Shown in pieces: positions 1 through 8,248 of a stretch of DNA of 64,000 nucleotides; the stretch's first letter is position 1; each line of letters opens with the position of its first letter. Both the position numbers and the translations under genes were made by a program. Source of the stretch: F0422 sp003992255 (lineage in GTDB: Bacteria; Bacillota; Negativicutes; Veillonellales; Veillonellaceae); assembly GCF_003992255.1 (NCBI RefSeq), contig NZ_RQVA01000011.1, positions 1 to 64,000 of the forward strand. Direction: 5' to 3'. The notes beneath the pieces were generated by a model. That model did no database searches and was not told the origin of the DNA. It saw only the letters and a program-made list of their open reading frames with translations.

Positions 1-76
1 AGAAGGCTTACGTTTCGCGATCCGCGAAGGTGGCCATACAGTAGGCGCTGGTGTTGTTACAGCTATCGAAGCATAA
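1..76 (+). CDS. tuf: Elongation factor Tu, C-terminal end (partial)
   Basis: The window opens inside a reading frame (codons in phase from base 2, stop TAA at 74-76) whose 24 visible residues include RFAIREGGHTVGAGVV, the conserved end of EF-Tu domain III. EF-Tu delivers aminoacyl-tRNA to the ribosome as a GTP complex. Its position directly before rpsJ matches the str-S10 junction of Firmicutes. Everything upstream is outside the window. Confidence 0.95.
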   Translation, partial: EGLRFAIREGGHTVGAGVVTAIEA

Positions 77-115
77 TCTAACTGATAGATTATCTATATA
101 AACCGTGCAATCAAG

Positions 116-135
116 GAGCGGCAGTCCTGCCGCTC
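116..135 (+). promoter_or_regulatory. Stem-loop between tuf and rpsJ
   Basis: GAGCGGCA (116-123) and TGCCGCTC (128-135) form a perfect 8-bp stem with a GTCC loop. No U-run follows, so it is more likely an attenuator, pause or mRNA processing element than a full terminator. A second short palindrome, CCCTCGCGAGGG, lies at 170-181, just before the rpsJ start region. Confidence 0.5.
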
Positions 136-235
136 TTAGGTTGTGTATAAACTATGATATAGAAGGTTGCCCTCGCGAGGGAGAATTTCTATGGAGCAGT
201 TCATTCTGGAAATGGACGAAGGGAGATATATAACA

Positions 236-547
236 ATGGCAAAACAACAAAAAATTCGTATTCGCTTAAAAGCATATGATCACAAAGCATTAGATCAAAG
301 CGCGCAACGCATCGTAGAAGTTGCAAAACGCAATGGCGCATTGGTTTCTGGACCAATTCCATTGCCAACAGAAAAAAACATTTTCACGATTCTTCGTTCT
401 CCACATGTTAACAAAGATTCCCGTGAACAATTCGAAATGCGTACACATAAACGCTTAGTAGAAATTATTGAACCAAATTCGAAAACAGTAGATGCAATCA
501 CTCGCTTAGATTTGCCAGCTGGTGTATCTATTGAAATAAAATTATAA
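236..547 (+). CDS. rpsJ: 30S ribosomal protein S10
   Basis: 103 residues, first gene of the S10 operon; S10 sits in the head of the 30S subunit and also acts in transcription antitermination with NusB. The frame carries the family's typical start (MAKQQKIRIRLKAYDH) and the GPIPLPT motif. I chose ATG 236, preceded by GGGAGA, because it gives the normal S10 length. The same frame is open upstream with another ATG at 191 that also has an AGGGAG Shine-Dalgarno, so a 15-residue N-terminal extension is possible. Confidence 0.95.
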   Translation: MAKQQKIRIRLKAYDHKALDQSAQRIVEVAKRNGALVSGPIPLPTEKNIFTILRSPHVNKDSREQFEMRTHKRLVEIIEPNSKTVDAITRLDLPAGVSIEIKL

Positions 548-566
548 GAAATAAGGAGGTGCGATT

Positions 567-1208
567 ATGTCTAAAGCTATTTTGGGTAAAAAGTTAGGAA
601 TGACTCAAGTCTTCACAACTGAAGGCAAACTAGTTCCTGTCACTGTAGTGGAAACTACACCTAGCGTAGTAGTGCAAGTAAAAACTGTTGAATCCGACGG
701 TTACAATGCAGTACAGCTTGGTTACGGTTCCATTAAAGAAAAACATTTAACTAAACCTGTAAAAGGCCAGTTCGATAAAGCCGGCGTAGCGCCAGTTAAA
801 TATCTTCGTGAACTTCGCCTTGCTGAAGCAACTGATTACACAGTGGGCCAAACTCTGGCAGCTGATATCTTCGCAGAAGGTGAGCTAGTAGATGTTGTGG
901 GTACAGGTAAAGGTAAAGGTTTCGCTGGTACAATCAAGCGTCATAACTTTAGCCGTGGTCCTGAAACTCATGGTTCCAAATCTCATCGTGAACCAGGTTC
1001 CATCGGTCCAATGATCTCCGGTGGCGGCGGTAAAGTATTTAAAGGTAAAAAACTTCCTGGACAAATGGGTGGTGGCAGAGTTACTGTACAACGTCTATCT
1101 GTTGTAAAAGTTGATACTGAACGTAACCTTTTATTAATCAAAGGTGGCATCCCTGGTGCTAAAGGTAGCCTAGTGATGGTTCGCAACACAGTAAAACCTG
1201 TTAAATAA
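567..1208 (+). CDS. rplC: 50S ribosomal protein L3
   Basis: 213 residues; L3 is an early-assembly protein that binds 23S rRNA near the peptidyl-transferase centre. The sequence starts MSKAILGKKLGMTQ and contains the KKLPGQMGG segment with the glutamine that is methylated by PrmB in some bacteria. A strong AAGGAGG lies upstream, and the gene follows rpsJ by 19 bases in the usual S10-operon order. Confidence 0.97.
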   Translation: MSKAILGKKLGMTQVFTTEGKLVPVTVVETTPSVVVQVKTVESDGYNAVQLGYGSIKEKHLTKPVKGQFDKAGVAPVKYLRELRLAEATDYTVGQTLAADIFAEGELVDVVGTGKGKGFAGTIKRHNFSRGPETHGSKSHREPGSIGPMISGGGGKVFKGKKLPGQMGGGRVTVQRLSVVKVDTERNLLLIKGGIPGAKGSLVMVRNTVKPVK

Positions 1209-1233
1209 CTAATTGTCGAAAGGAGGATACATA

Positions 1234-1857
1234 ATGCCAACAGTAACTAAATACAACATGTCCGGCGCTAAGGTCGGAGAAATCCAGTTGAATGATGCAG
1301 TATTCGGTGTTGAAGTAAACGCTGCTGTTATGCATCAAGCCGTAGTTCGTCAATTGTCTAACGAACGACTTGGTACACATGCAACAAAAACTCGAGGAGA
1401 AGTACGCGGTGGCGGTAAAAAACCTTGGAGACAAAAAGGTACAGGCCGTGCTCGTGCTGGTTCTAGCCGTTCCCCAATTTGGGTAGGTGGTGGTATCACT
1501 TTTGGTCCACAACCACGTAGCTACTACAAAGCTATGCCTCGTAAAGCTAGACGCTTAGCAGTTAAATCTGCATTATCTGATAAAGTAAATAACAGCGAAT
1601 TGTTCGTAATCGACGAATTGAAATTAGCTGCACCAAAAACTAAAGAAGTATTAAACGTTCTTAACAACTTTAAAGTTGGTGACGCAAAAGTTCTTTTCAT
1701 CACTGATGGTGATGTAAATGTGGAATTGTCCGCTCGTAACATTCAAGGTGTGAAAGCGCTTCCATACACGAATATCAATATCTTCGATTTATTGCATCAC
1801 GACAAACTCTTCATCGCTGAAGGTGCTATTGCAAAAATTGAGGAGGTGCTTGGATAA
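1234..1857 (+). CDS. rplD: 50S ribosomal protein L4
   Basis: 207 residues; L4 (L4/L1e family) lines the peptide exit tunnel with an extended loop. The loop region KTRGEVRGGGKKPWRQKGTG is typical. ATG 1234 was chosen over an in-frame upstream start at 1213 because AGGAGG at 1221-1226 is correctly spaced for 1234 and the resulting length is normal. In E. coli L4 autoregulates this operon; no clear equivalent leader is seen here. Its stop codon overlaps the rplW start by one base. Confidence 0.96.
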   Translation: MPTVTKYNMSGAKVGEIQLNDAVFGVEVNAAVMHQAVVRQLSNERLGTHATKTRGEVRGGGKKPWRQKGTGRARAGSSRSPIWVGGGITFGPQPRSYYKAMPRKARRLAVKSALSDKVNNSELFVIDELKLAAPKTKEVLNVLNNFKVGDAKVLFITDGDVNVELSARNIQGVKALPYTNINIFDLLHHDKLFIAEGAIAKIEEVLG

Positions 1858-2141
1858 TGAACAAATTTGATGTATTAATTCGTCCAATCATTACAGAAAA
1901 AACAACTTTGTTAATGCAAGAAAACAAATACACTTTCCAAGTTCCTTTGAATGCGAACAAAGTAGAAATCCGTAAAGCTGTTGAATCTATCTTCAACGTA
2001 AAAGTAGAAAAAGTAGCCACAATCCGTGTATTAGGAAAAACTAAACGCATGGGTCGCACAATGGGTAAACGTAGCGATTATAAAAAAGCTATCGTAACTT
2101 TAAAAGCTGGCGAAACTATTGAATTATTTGAAGGTGTATAA
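1857..2141 (+). CDS. rplW: 50S ribosomal protein L23
   Basis: 94 residues; L23 lies at the tunnel exit and is the docking site for trigger factor and SRP. The N-terminal motif DVLIRPIITEK is diagnostic. The start codon shares a base with the rplD stop (TAATG), indicating translational coupling; the GGAGG of the ribosome binding site lies inside the end of rplD. Confidence 0.97.
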   Translation: MNKFDVLIRPIITEKTTLLMQENKYTFQVPLNANKVEIRKAVESIFNVKVEKVATIRVLGKTKRMGRTMGKRSDYKKAIVTLKAGETIELFEGV

Positions 2142-2164
2142 GAGTCTAGTAAGGAGGCCCAATA

Positions 2165-2995
2165 ATGGCAATTAAATCATTTAAACCGTACTCCGCTGGT
2201 CGTCGGTTTATGACAGTGTCTGCCTTTACTGAAATTACAGCAAGCAAACCTGAAAAATCCTTGCTCGCGAAAGTAACTTCTAAAGGTGGTCGTAATAACA
2301 CTGGTAAAATGACAGTACGTCATCAAGGTGGCGGTCATAAACGTCAATACCGTATTATTGACTTCAAACGTACTAAAGATAATATCCCAGCTCGCGTAGC
2401 TACAATCGAATACGATCCTAACCGTAGTGCTCGTATCGCATTGTTAAACTATGCAGATGGCGAAAAACGTTATATCATTGCTCCACATGGTCTTAAAGTG
2501 GGTGATGTAGTTTACTCCGGTCCTGAATCCGATATTAAACCAGGTAACGCGTTACCATTGGCTAATATCCCATTGGGTACTCAAGTACACAACATCGAAA
2601 TGAAAATCGGCAAAGGCGGACAAATTGTTCGTTCTGCTGGTACTTCCGCTCAATTAATGGCGAAAGAAGGCAACTACGCATTACTTCGTTTACCATCTGG
2701 TGAACTTCGTCGTGTACGTGTAGAATGCCGTGCTACAGTAGGTGTTGTATCTAACATTGACCATGAAAATATCACTATTGGTAAAGCTGGCCGTCAACGT
2801 TGGAAAGGCATTCGTCCTGGCAACCGCGGTGTTACAATGAACCCTTGTGACCATCCACATGGTGGTGGTGAAGGTAAATCTCCAGTAGGTCGTAAACATC
2901 CTGTTACACCTTGGGGTAAACCAGCTCATGGCGTTAAAACTCGCGATAAAAAGAAAGCTTCTAGCAAGCTAATCGTTAAACGTCGTACAAAATAG
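2165..2995 (+). CDS. rplB: 50S ribosomal protein L2
   Basis: 276 residues, normal for L2, an essential protein for subunit association and peptidyl-transferase assembly. The C-terminal NPCDHPHGGGEG motif contains the universally important histidine; most bacteria have V where this protein has C (NPVDHPHGGGEG). Preceded by AAGGAGG. Confidence 0.97.
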   Translation: MAIKSFKPYSAGRRFMTVSAFTEITASKPEKSLLAKVTSKGGRNNTGKMTVRHQGGGHKRQYRIIDFKRTKDNIPARVATIEYDPNRSARIALLNYADGEKRYIIAPHGLKVGDVVYSGPESDIKPGNALPLANIPLGTQVHNIEMKIGKGGQIVRSAGTSAQLMAKEGNYALLRLPSGELRRVRVECRATVGVVSNIDHENITIGKAGRQRWKGIRPGNRGVTMNPCDHPHGGGEGKSPVGRKHPVTPWGKPAHGVKTRDKKKASSKLIVKRRTK

Positions 2996-3017
2996 GATAT
3001 AGGAAGGAGATATAACA

Positions 3018-3299
3018 GTGTCCAGATCAATTAAAAAAGGCCCTTTTGTCGCAGAATCTCTTCTGAAGAAAATTGATGCCTTAAATGAAACTAATGATAA
3101 AAAAGTAGTAAAAACCTGGTCCCGTGCATCTACTATTTTCCCACAATTTGTAGGCCATACGATTGCTGTGCATGATGGTCGCAAACATGTACCTGTATTC
3201 ATTACAGAAGATATGGTAGGTCATAAATTAGGTGAGTTCGCTCCTACACGTACTTATAAAGGACATGGTAAGGACGAAAAAACTACAGGCAGAAAATAG
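3018..3299 (+). CDS. rpsS: 30S ribosomal protein S19
   Basis: 93 residues, in the 30S head contacting S13. The start MSRSIKKGPFV and the HDGRKHVPV segment are family hallmarks. The start codon is GTG at 3018 behind AAGGAGA; no ATG is available at the conserved N-terminus. Confidence 0.96.
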   Translation: MSRSIKKGPFVAESLLKKIDALNETNDKKVVKTWSRASTIFPQFVGHTIAVHDGRKHVPVFITEDMVGHKLGEFAPTRTYKGHGKDEKTTGRK

Positions 3300-3310
3300 G
3301 AGGATTTAAC

Positions 3311-3646
3311 ATGGAAGCAAAAGCAATCGCTAGACATATTCGTATTGCGCCTCGTAAAATCCGCATCGTTGCAGATTTAGTGCGCGGTAAAAACATCGGC
3401 GAAGCATTTGCCATCTTGAAGTTTACTCCGAAAGTTGGCGCCGATGTAGTAACTAAAGTTTTGACATCTGCTATTGCAAATGCAGAACACAATTTTGATA
3501 TGAATGTAGATAATCTTTATGTGTCCGAGATCTTCGTTGATCAAGGCCCAACAATGAAACGCATTCATCCTCGTTCCCGTGGACAGGCTTTCAAAATTTT
3601 GAAACGTTCTAGCCACGTAACAGTAGTTGTTAAAGAAAGAGCTTAA
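3311..3646 (+). CDS. rplV: 50S ribosomal protein L22
   Basis: 111 residues; the beta-hairpin of L22 reaches into the exit tunnel. Recognised from IRIAPRKIRIVADLVRGK and the C-terminal RSRGQAFKILKRSSH segment. The ribosome binding site AGGAGG overlaps the end of rpsS. Confidence 0.97.
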   Translation: MEAKAIARHIRIAPRKIRIVADLVRGKNIGEAFAILKFTPKVGADVVTKVLTSAIANAEHNFDMNVDNLYVSEIFVDQGPTMKRIHPRSRGQAFKILKRSSHVTVVVKERA

Positions 3647-3664
3647 TCGAAGGAGGGAAACAGA

Positions 3665-4330
3665 GTGGGTCAAAAAGTAAATCCACATGGCTTGCGTGTT
3701 GGTATCGTAAAAGATTGGGACGCAAAATGGTATGCTGATAAAGATTTCGCATCTAACCTTCATGAAGACGTTAAAATTCGTAACTTCTTGAAGAAAACAC
3801 TTTTCATTGCTGGTATTTCCCGCATTGAAATTGAGCGTACAAATAAACGTATTAAATTAACAATCCACACAGCTAAACCAGGTATGGTTATCGGTAAAGG
3901 TGGACAAGGTATCGAAGATATCCGTAAAGAATTAAAACGTTTCACAGATAAACAAATCGATGTAAATATTGCTGAAATTAAACAAGTAGACATGGAAGCT
4001 CAACTTGTTGCTGAAAGTATTGCAGGACAATTGGAACGCCGCGTAAGCTTCCGTCGCGCAATGAAACAAGCAGTTGGACGTACTATGCGTTTAGGCGCTA
4101 AAGGTATCAAAGTAATGGTATCCGGTCGTCTTGGCGGTGCAGAGATCGCTCGTAGCGAATCTTACCGCGAAGGTTCCATTCCACTTCACACACTTCGTGC
4201 TAATATCGACTACGCAACAGCAGAAGCACATACAACATATGGTTGTATCGGTATTAAAGTATGGATCTACAAAGGTGAAGTTTTGCCAGAAGCTAAACAA
4301 ACATCTAAAAAGGAAGAAGGTGACAACTAA
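3665..4330 (+). CDS. rpsC: 30S ribosomal protein S3
   Basis: 221 residues; S3 forms part of the mRNA entry helicase with S4 and S5. It begins GQKVNPHGLRVG and carries a type II KH domain with the GKGG loop around residue 78. The start is GTG at 3665 behind GGAGG. The stop codon overlaps the rplP start by one base. Confidence 0.97.
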   Translation: MGQKVNPHGLRVGIVKDWDAKWYADKDFASNLHEDVKIRNFLKKTLFIAGISRIEIERTNKRIKLTIHTAKPGMVIGKGGQGIEDIRKELKRFTDKQIDVNIAEIKQVDMEAQLVAESIAGQLERRVSFRRAMKQAVGRTMRLGAKGIKVMVSGRLGGAEIARSESYREGSIPLHTLRANIDYATAEAHTTYGCIGIKVWIYKGEVLPEAKQTSKKEEGDN

Positions 4331-4767
4331 TGCTAATTCCAAAGCGCGTAAAACATCGTAAACAATTCCGCGGTCGTATGAAAGGCCGTGCAATGCGTGG
4401 TAACAAAGTTGCTCATGGTGATTTCGGTTTAGTAGCATTAGAGCCATCTTGGATCACAAACCGTCAAATCGAAGCAGCCCGTATTGCTATGACACGTTAC
4501 ATTAAACGTGGTGGTAAAGTTTGGATTAAAATTTTCCCTGATAAACCAATCACTGCAAAACCAGCAGGCGTTCGTATGGGTTCCGGTAAAGGTTCTCCAG
4601 AAAAATGGGTAGCAGTAGTTCGCCCAGGACGTGTAATGTTTGAAATGAACGGCGTGGCAGAAGAAGTGGCTCGTGAAGCTATGCGTCTTGCAAGCCATAA
4701 ACTTCCAATCAAAACGAAGTTCGTTGTTAAGGGTAAAGAATTGGGTGGTGACGTAAATGAAGGTTAA
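4330..4767 (+). CDS. rplP: 50S ribosomal protein L16
   Basis: 145 residues; L16 helps to position tRNA in the A site. Recognised from MLIPKRVKHRKQFRGRMKG and PAGVRMGSGKGSPEKWVA. The start is coupled to the rpsC stop (TAATG), and the last 11 bases overlap rpmC. Confidence 0.97.
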   Translation: MLIPKRVKHRKQFRGRMKGRAMRGNKVAHGDFGLVALEPSWITNRQIEAARIAMTRYIKRGGKVWIKIFPDKPITAKPAGVRMGSGKGSPEKWVAVVRPGRVMFEMNGVAEEVAREAMRLASHKLPIKTKFVVKGKELGGDVNEG

Positions 4768-4957
4768 TGACATTCGCAATTTGAGCGCTGCCGAGTTGAA
4801 CACTAAAGTTTCCGAATTGAAAGAAGAGTTGTTTAACCTACGTTTTCAACTCGCTACTGGTCAATTAGAAAATCCAATGCGTATCCGTGAAGTTAAAAAA
4901 ACTATCGCTCGTATCAAAACTGTACAACGAGAAGAAGAAATTAAAGGTAACGCATAA
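4757..4957 (+). CDS. rpmC: 50S ribosomal protein L29
   Basis: 66 residues; a small helical-hairpin protein at the tunnel exit next to L23. Typical motif NLRFQLATGQLENPMRI. It starts inside rplP (11-base overlap), so its translation is probably coupled. Confidence 0.96.
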   Translation: MKVNDIRNLSAAELNTKVSELKEELFNLRFQLATGQLENPMRIREVKKTIARIKTVQREEEIKGNA

Positions 4958-4996
4958 TAACAAATTTTGTTTGGATTGAATAGGAGGCTTAAAGTC

Positions 4997-5257
4997 GTGG
5001 CAGAAGTAAGAAATGTACGAAAAGCACGTGTAGGTAAAGTTGTAAGCAACAAAATGGATAAAACAGTTGTTGTACAAATCGATCGTAAAGTACCTCACGA
5101 ATTATATAGCAAGCCAATGGTAACAAGCAAACGTTTTAAAGCTCATGATGAAAATAACGAATGCTTAGTTGGCGATATCGTAAAAATCGTAGAAACTCGT
5201 CCATTATCTAAAGATAAACGTTGGAGAGTTGTAGAAATTATTGAAAGACAAAAATAA
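4997..5257 (+). CDS. rpsQ: 30S ribosomal protein S17
   Basis: 86 residues, OB-fold primary binder of 16S rRNA. GTG 4997 was chosen because TAGGAGG (4981-4987) is well spaced and the length is normal; a TTG start 30 bases upstream in the same frame would add ten residues without homology to the family. Conserved KVVSNKMDKTVVV segment is present. Confidence 0.95.
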   Translation: MAEVRNVRKARVGKVVSNKMDKTVVVQIDRKVPHELYSKPMVTSKRFKAHDENNECLVGDIVKIVETRPLSKDKRWRVVEIIERQK

Positions 5258-5281
5258 TCAGTGATGTAAGGAGGAAAAGTC

Positions 5282-5650
5282 ATGATCCAGCAACAAACAA
5301 TTTTGAATGTTGCCGATAACACTGGTGCGAAACGCATTATGTGCATCCAAGTGATGGGCGGTTCTTACCGTAAATTTGGCAATATTGGTGACGTAATCGT
5401 TGCTTCTGTAAAAGATGCATCACCCGGTGGCGTTGTCAAGAAAGGCGACGTAGTTAAAGCCGTTATTGTTCGTTCTAAAAAAGGCATCCGTCGTCAAGAT
5501 GGTTCCTATATCCGTTTCGATGAGAACGCTGCTGTAGTTATTAAAGACGACAAAAGCCCTCGCGGAACACGTATTTTCGGACCTGTAGCAAGAGAACTTC
5601 GTGAAAAAGACTTCATGAAAATTATCTCCCTTGCTCCAGAAGTGTTATAA
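5282..5650 (+). CDS. rplN: 50S ribosomal protein L14
   Basis: 122 residues; L14 forms intersubunit bridges. Starts MIQQQTILNVADNTGA and ends in the typical RELREKDFMKIISLAPEVL. Preceded by AAGGAGG. Confidence 0.98.
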   Translation: MIQQQTILNVADNTGAKRIMCIQVMGGSYRKFGNIGDVIVASVKDASPGGVVKKGDVVKAVIVRSKKGIRRQDGSYIRFDENAAVVIKDDKSPRGTRIFGPVARELREKDFMKIISLAPEVL

Positions 5651-5666
5651 GAAGGAGGAGCTCAAC

Positions 5667-5984
5667 ATGTCCCAAAAACTACATGTTAAAAAAGGTGATA
5701 CAGTTGTTGTTATCTCCGGCAAGGAAAAAGGTAAACAAGGCGAAATCATCGCTGTTGATATCAAAAAAGAACGAGTAACTGTAAAAGGTCTTAACCTAGT
5801 TAAACGTCATACGAAACCTAGCCAAGCGAACCCTCAAGGTGGCATCATCGAAAAAGAAGGTACAATCCATGCTTCTAACGTAATGGTGTTAGATCCTGAG
5901 CAAAAAGTTCCAACGCGTACTAAAAAAGTTGAGGAAAATGGTTCTTTAGTTCGTGTAGCTGTTAAAAGTGGCGCTAAACTTTAA
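5667..5984 (+). CDS. rplX: 50S ribosomal protein L24
   Basis: 105 residues with an N-terminal KOW motif (KKGDTVVVISGKEKGKQGEI). L24 starts assembly of the large subunit. ATG 5667 is chosen over an in-frame upstream start at 5631 because AAGGAGGAG at 5652-5660 precedes it and the upstream codons overlap rplN without family similarity. Confidence 0.96.
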   Translation: MSQKLHVKKGDTVVVISGKEKGKQGEIIAVDIKKERVTVKGLNLVKRHTKPSQANPQGGIIEKEGTIHASNVMVLDPEQKVPTRTKKVEENGSLVRVAVKSGAKL

Positions 5985-6012
5985 TTGATAAGGAAAGGAG
6001 GTCTTTTACAAA

Positions 6013-6552
6013 ATGTCTCGTTTACAAGAAAAATATACTTCTGAAATTAAGAAGGCTTTACAAGAGAAATTCCAATATGGAAACGTAATGGAAATTCCTA
6101 AATTAGAAAAAATCGTAATCAATATCGGCGTAGGCGATGCTGTTGGTAACTCCAAAGCATTGGATTCTGCTGTTAAAGATTTAGAAATCATTGCTGGTCA
6201 AAAAACAGTTGTAACTCGCGCGAAAAAATCCATTGCGAACTTCAAAGTTCGTGAAGGTATGCCTCTTGGCACAAAAGTAACTCTTCGTGGCGAACGCATG
6301 TACGAATTCCTCGATAAATTGATTAATGCGGCATTGCCTCGCGTACGTGACTTCCGTGGTATCAGCGCTAAAGCGTTTGACGGTCGTGGTAACTACGCAT
6401 TAGGCCTAAAAGAGCAATTAATCTTCCCTGAAATCGAATACGATCAAGTTGAACGTGTTACAGGTATGGATATCATCTTCGTAACAACAGCTAACACTGA
6501 CGAAGAAGCTCGTGAATTATTGGCACAATTCGGCATGCCTTTTGAAAAATAA
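6013..6552 (+). CDS. rplE: 50S ribosomal protein L5
   Basis: 179 residues; L5 binds 5S rRNA in the central protuberance. Contains the typical GQKTVVTRAKKSIANFKVRE region and the C-terminal GMDIIFVTTANTDEEARELL. Preceded by AAAGGAGG. Confidence 0.98.
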   Translation: MSRLQEKYTSEIKKALQEKFQYGNVMEIPKLEKIVINIGVGDAVGNSKALDSAVKDLEIIAGQKTVVTRAKKSIANFKVREGMPLGTKVTLRGERMYEFLDKLINAALPRVRDFRGISAKAFDGRGNYALGLKEQLIFPEIEYDQVERVTGMDIIFVTTANTDEEARELLAQFGMPFEK

Positions 6553-6569
6553 TTAGGAGGAAACGATAG

Positions 6570-6839
6570 ATGGCTAAAAAATCTATGATCGAACGTGAGA
6601 AAAAACGTGCACGTATCGTTGCAAAATATGCAGCAAAACGCGAAGCGTTAAAAGCAGCAGGCGATTATGAAGGTTTATCCAAATTACCTGCCAACGCATC
6701 CCCAACACGCTTGCACAATCGTTGCAACTTAACAGGTCGTCCTCATGGTTATATGCGTAAATTCGGTATTAGCCGTATTGCGTTCCGTGAATTGGCGTAC
6801 AAAGGACAAATCCCTGGCGTGAAAAAAGCTAGTTGGTAA
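6570..6839 (+). CDS. rpsN: 30S ribosomal protein S14, long cysteine-free type
   Basis: 89 residues. This is the long form of S14 that lacks the two CxxC zinc knuckles of the 61-residue form found in the spc operon of Bacillus and many clostridia; only one cysteine (in RCNLTGRPHG) is present. It ends in the usual GQIPGVKKASW. S14 sits in the 30S head. No second short S14 copy is seen in the window. Confidence 0.96.
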   Translation: MAKKSMIEREKKRARIVAKYAAKREALKAAGDYEGLSKLPANASPTRLHNRCNLTGRPHGYMRKFGISRIAFRELAYKGQIPGVKKASW

Positions 6840-6867
6840 TAGGATAACGAGAGGAGGTTTTTAGAAG

Positions 6868-7266
6868 ATGGTAATGACAGATCCAATTGCGGATATGCTG
6901 ACTCGCATCCGTAATGCAAACTCTGCACTTCATGAAACAGTTGAAATCCCTGCTTCTAAAATGAAGGCTGCTGTATTAGCTATCCTTAAAGACGAAGGTT
7001 TCGTTAAGGAAGTTGAAACAGTTGAAAATGAAAAACATGCTACTTTGAAAGTAACATTGAAATATGGTTCTAATAATGAAAAAGTAATTACCGGTATTAA
7101 ACGTATCTCTAAACCAGGCCTACGTGTATACGCGAAAAAGGAAGAACTTCCTCGTGTACTTGGCGGTTTAGGTATTGCAGTTATTTCTACATCTAAAGGC
7201 ATTATGAGCGACAAACAAGCTCGTAAAGAAGGCTTAGGTGGCGAAGTAATTGCTTACGTATGGTAA
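6868..7266 (+). CDS. rpsH: 30S ribosomal protein S8
   Basis: 132 residues; S8 binds helix 21 of 16S rRNA and in E. coli represses the spc operon. The core MTDPIADMLTRIRNA and the final GEVIAYVW are diagnostic. ATG 6868 (two codons before MTDP) fits the AGGAGG spacing better than ATG 6874. Confidence 0.97.
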   Translation: MVMTDPIADMLTRIRNANSALHETVEIPASKMKAAVLAILKDEGFVKEVETVENEKHATLKVTLKYGSNNEKVITGIKRISKPGLRVYAKKEELPRVLGGLGIAVISTSKGIMSDKQARKEGLGGEVIAYVW

Positions 7267-7290
7267 TCATAGCAATAGGAGGTAGAAAGA

Positions 7291-7836
7291 ATGTCACGTG
7301 TCGGTAGAATGCCTATCGAGATCCCAGCTGGCGTAACAGTATCTCAAAACGAGCATACGTTAACAGTTAAGGGTGCAAAAGGTGAATTAACTCGTACTTT
7401 CCATCCAGACATCAACATTACTGTAGAAAACAACCTAATCACAGTAACTCGTCCTAGCGATGGAAAAGAACACCGTTCTTTACACGGTTTAACTCGTGCT
7501 CTTGTTGCAAATATGGTAACAGGCGTACATGAAGGCTTTACTAAAACTTTAGAAATCAATGGCGTTGGTTACAGAGCAGCTAAGCAAGGTAACAAGCTTG
7601 CTTTAACATTGGGCTTCTCCCATCCAGTTGAGATGGAAGCTCCTGCTGGTATTACAATCGAAGTTCCAGCTCCTAATAAAATCGTTGTTACAGGCGCAGA
7701 CAAAGAAGTTGTTGGTGCAGTAGCAGCTGATATCCGTAAATGGAGAAAACCAGAACCTTACAAAGGTAAAGGTATCCGTTACGAAGGCGAAGTTGTTCGT
7801 CGTAAAGCAGGTAAAGCTGGCGCTAAAGGTAAGTAA
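7291..7836 (+). CDS. rplF: 50S ribosomal protein L6
   Basis: 181 residues with two repeated domains; recognised by MSRVGRMPIEIPAGV and the C-terminal RKPEPYKGKGIRY signature. It lies near the factor-binding site of the large subunit. AGGAGG precedes the start. Confidence 0.98.
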   Translation: MSRVGRMPIEIPAGVTVSQNEHTLTVKGAKGELTRTFHPDINITVENNLITVTRPSDGKEHRSLHGLTRALVANMVTGVHEGFTKTLEINGVGYRAAKQGNKLALTLGFSHPVEMEAPAGITIEVPAPNKIVVTGADKEVVGAVAADIRKWRKPEPYKGKGIRYEGEVVRRKAGKAGAKGK

Positions 7837-7867
7837 TAACAGTTTACATTAGAAAGGAGTGGACATC

Positions 7868-8230
7868 TTGGCAGGAACATCCAAACGCAAAATTGCTCGT
7901 GCAAAACGTCATTTACGTTTACGTCGTCACATTTCCGGTACGGCTGCACGTCCTCGCTTGAACGTATTCCGTTCTCTAAGCAATATTTATGCTCAAGTCA
8001 TTGATGACGTAGCTGGCAAAACATTAGTATCTGCTAGCTCTCAAGATAAAGAATTAAATCTTTCCTACGGCGGTAACGTAGCTGCTGCTAAAGCAGTTGG
8101 TGAAGCTGTTGCGAAAAAAGCAATCGCTGCAGGTATCGATACAGTAGTATTCGATCGCGGTGGTTACATTTATCATGGTCGTGTAGCAGCCCTTGCAGAA
8201 GGCGCTCGTGAAGCAGGCTTAAAATTCTAA
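7868..8230 (+). CDS. rplR: 50S ribosomal protein L18
   Basis: 120 residues; L18 binds 5S rRNA together with L5. The best start is TTG 7868, 8 bases after AAAGGAG (7853-7859), giving the normal N-terminus and length; a GTG at 7859 would overlap the Shine-Dalgarno. It ends in the family motif GRVAALAEGAREAGLKF. Confidence 0.94.
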   Translation: MAGTSKRKIARAKRHLRLRRHISGTAARPRLNVFRSLSNIYAQVIDDVAGKTLVSASSQDKELNLSYGGNVAAAKAVGEAVAKKAIAAGIDTVVFDRGGYIYHGRVAALAEGAREAGLKF

Positions 8231-8248
8231 GAAGGAGGAACTATAGAC

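Noticed and set aside
170..181. CCCTCGCGAGGG palindrome as an L4-type S10 leader
   Set aside because: It is a short palindrome without the multi-helix structure of the E. coli S10 leader; I cannot support a regulatory class.
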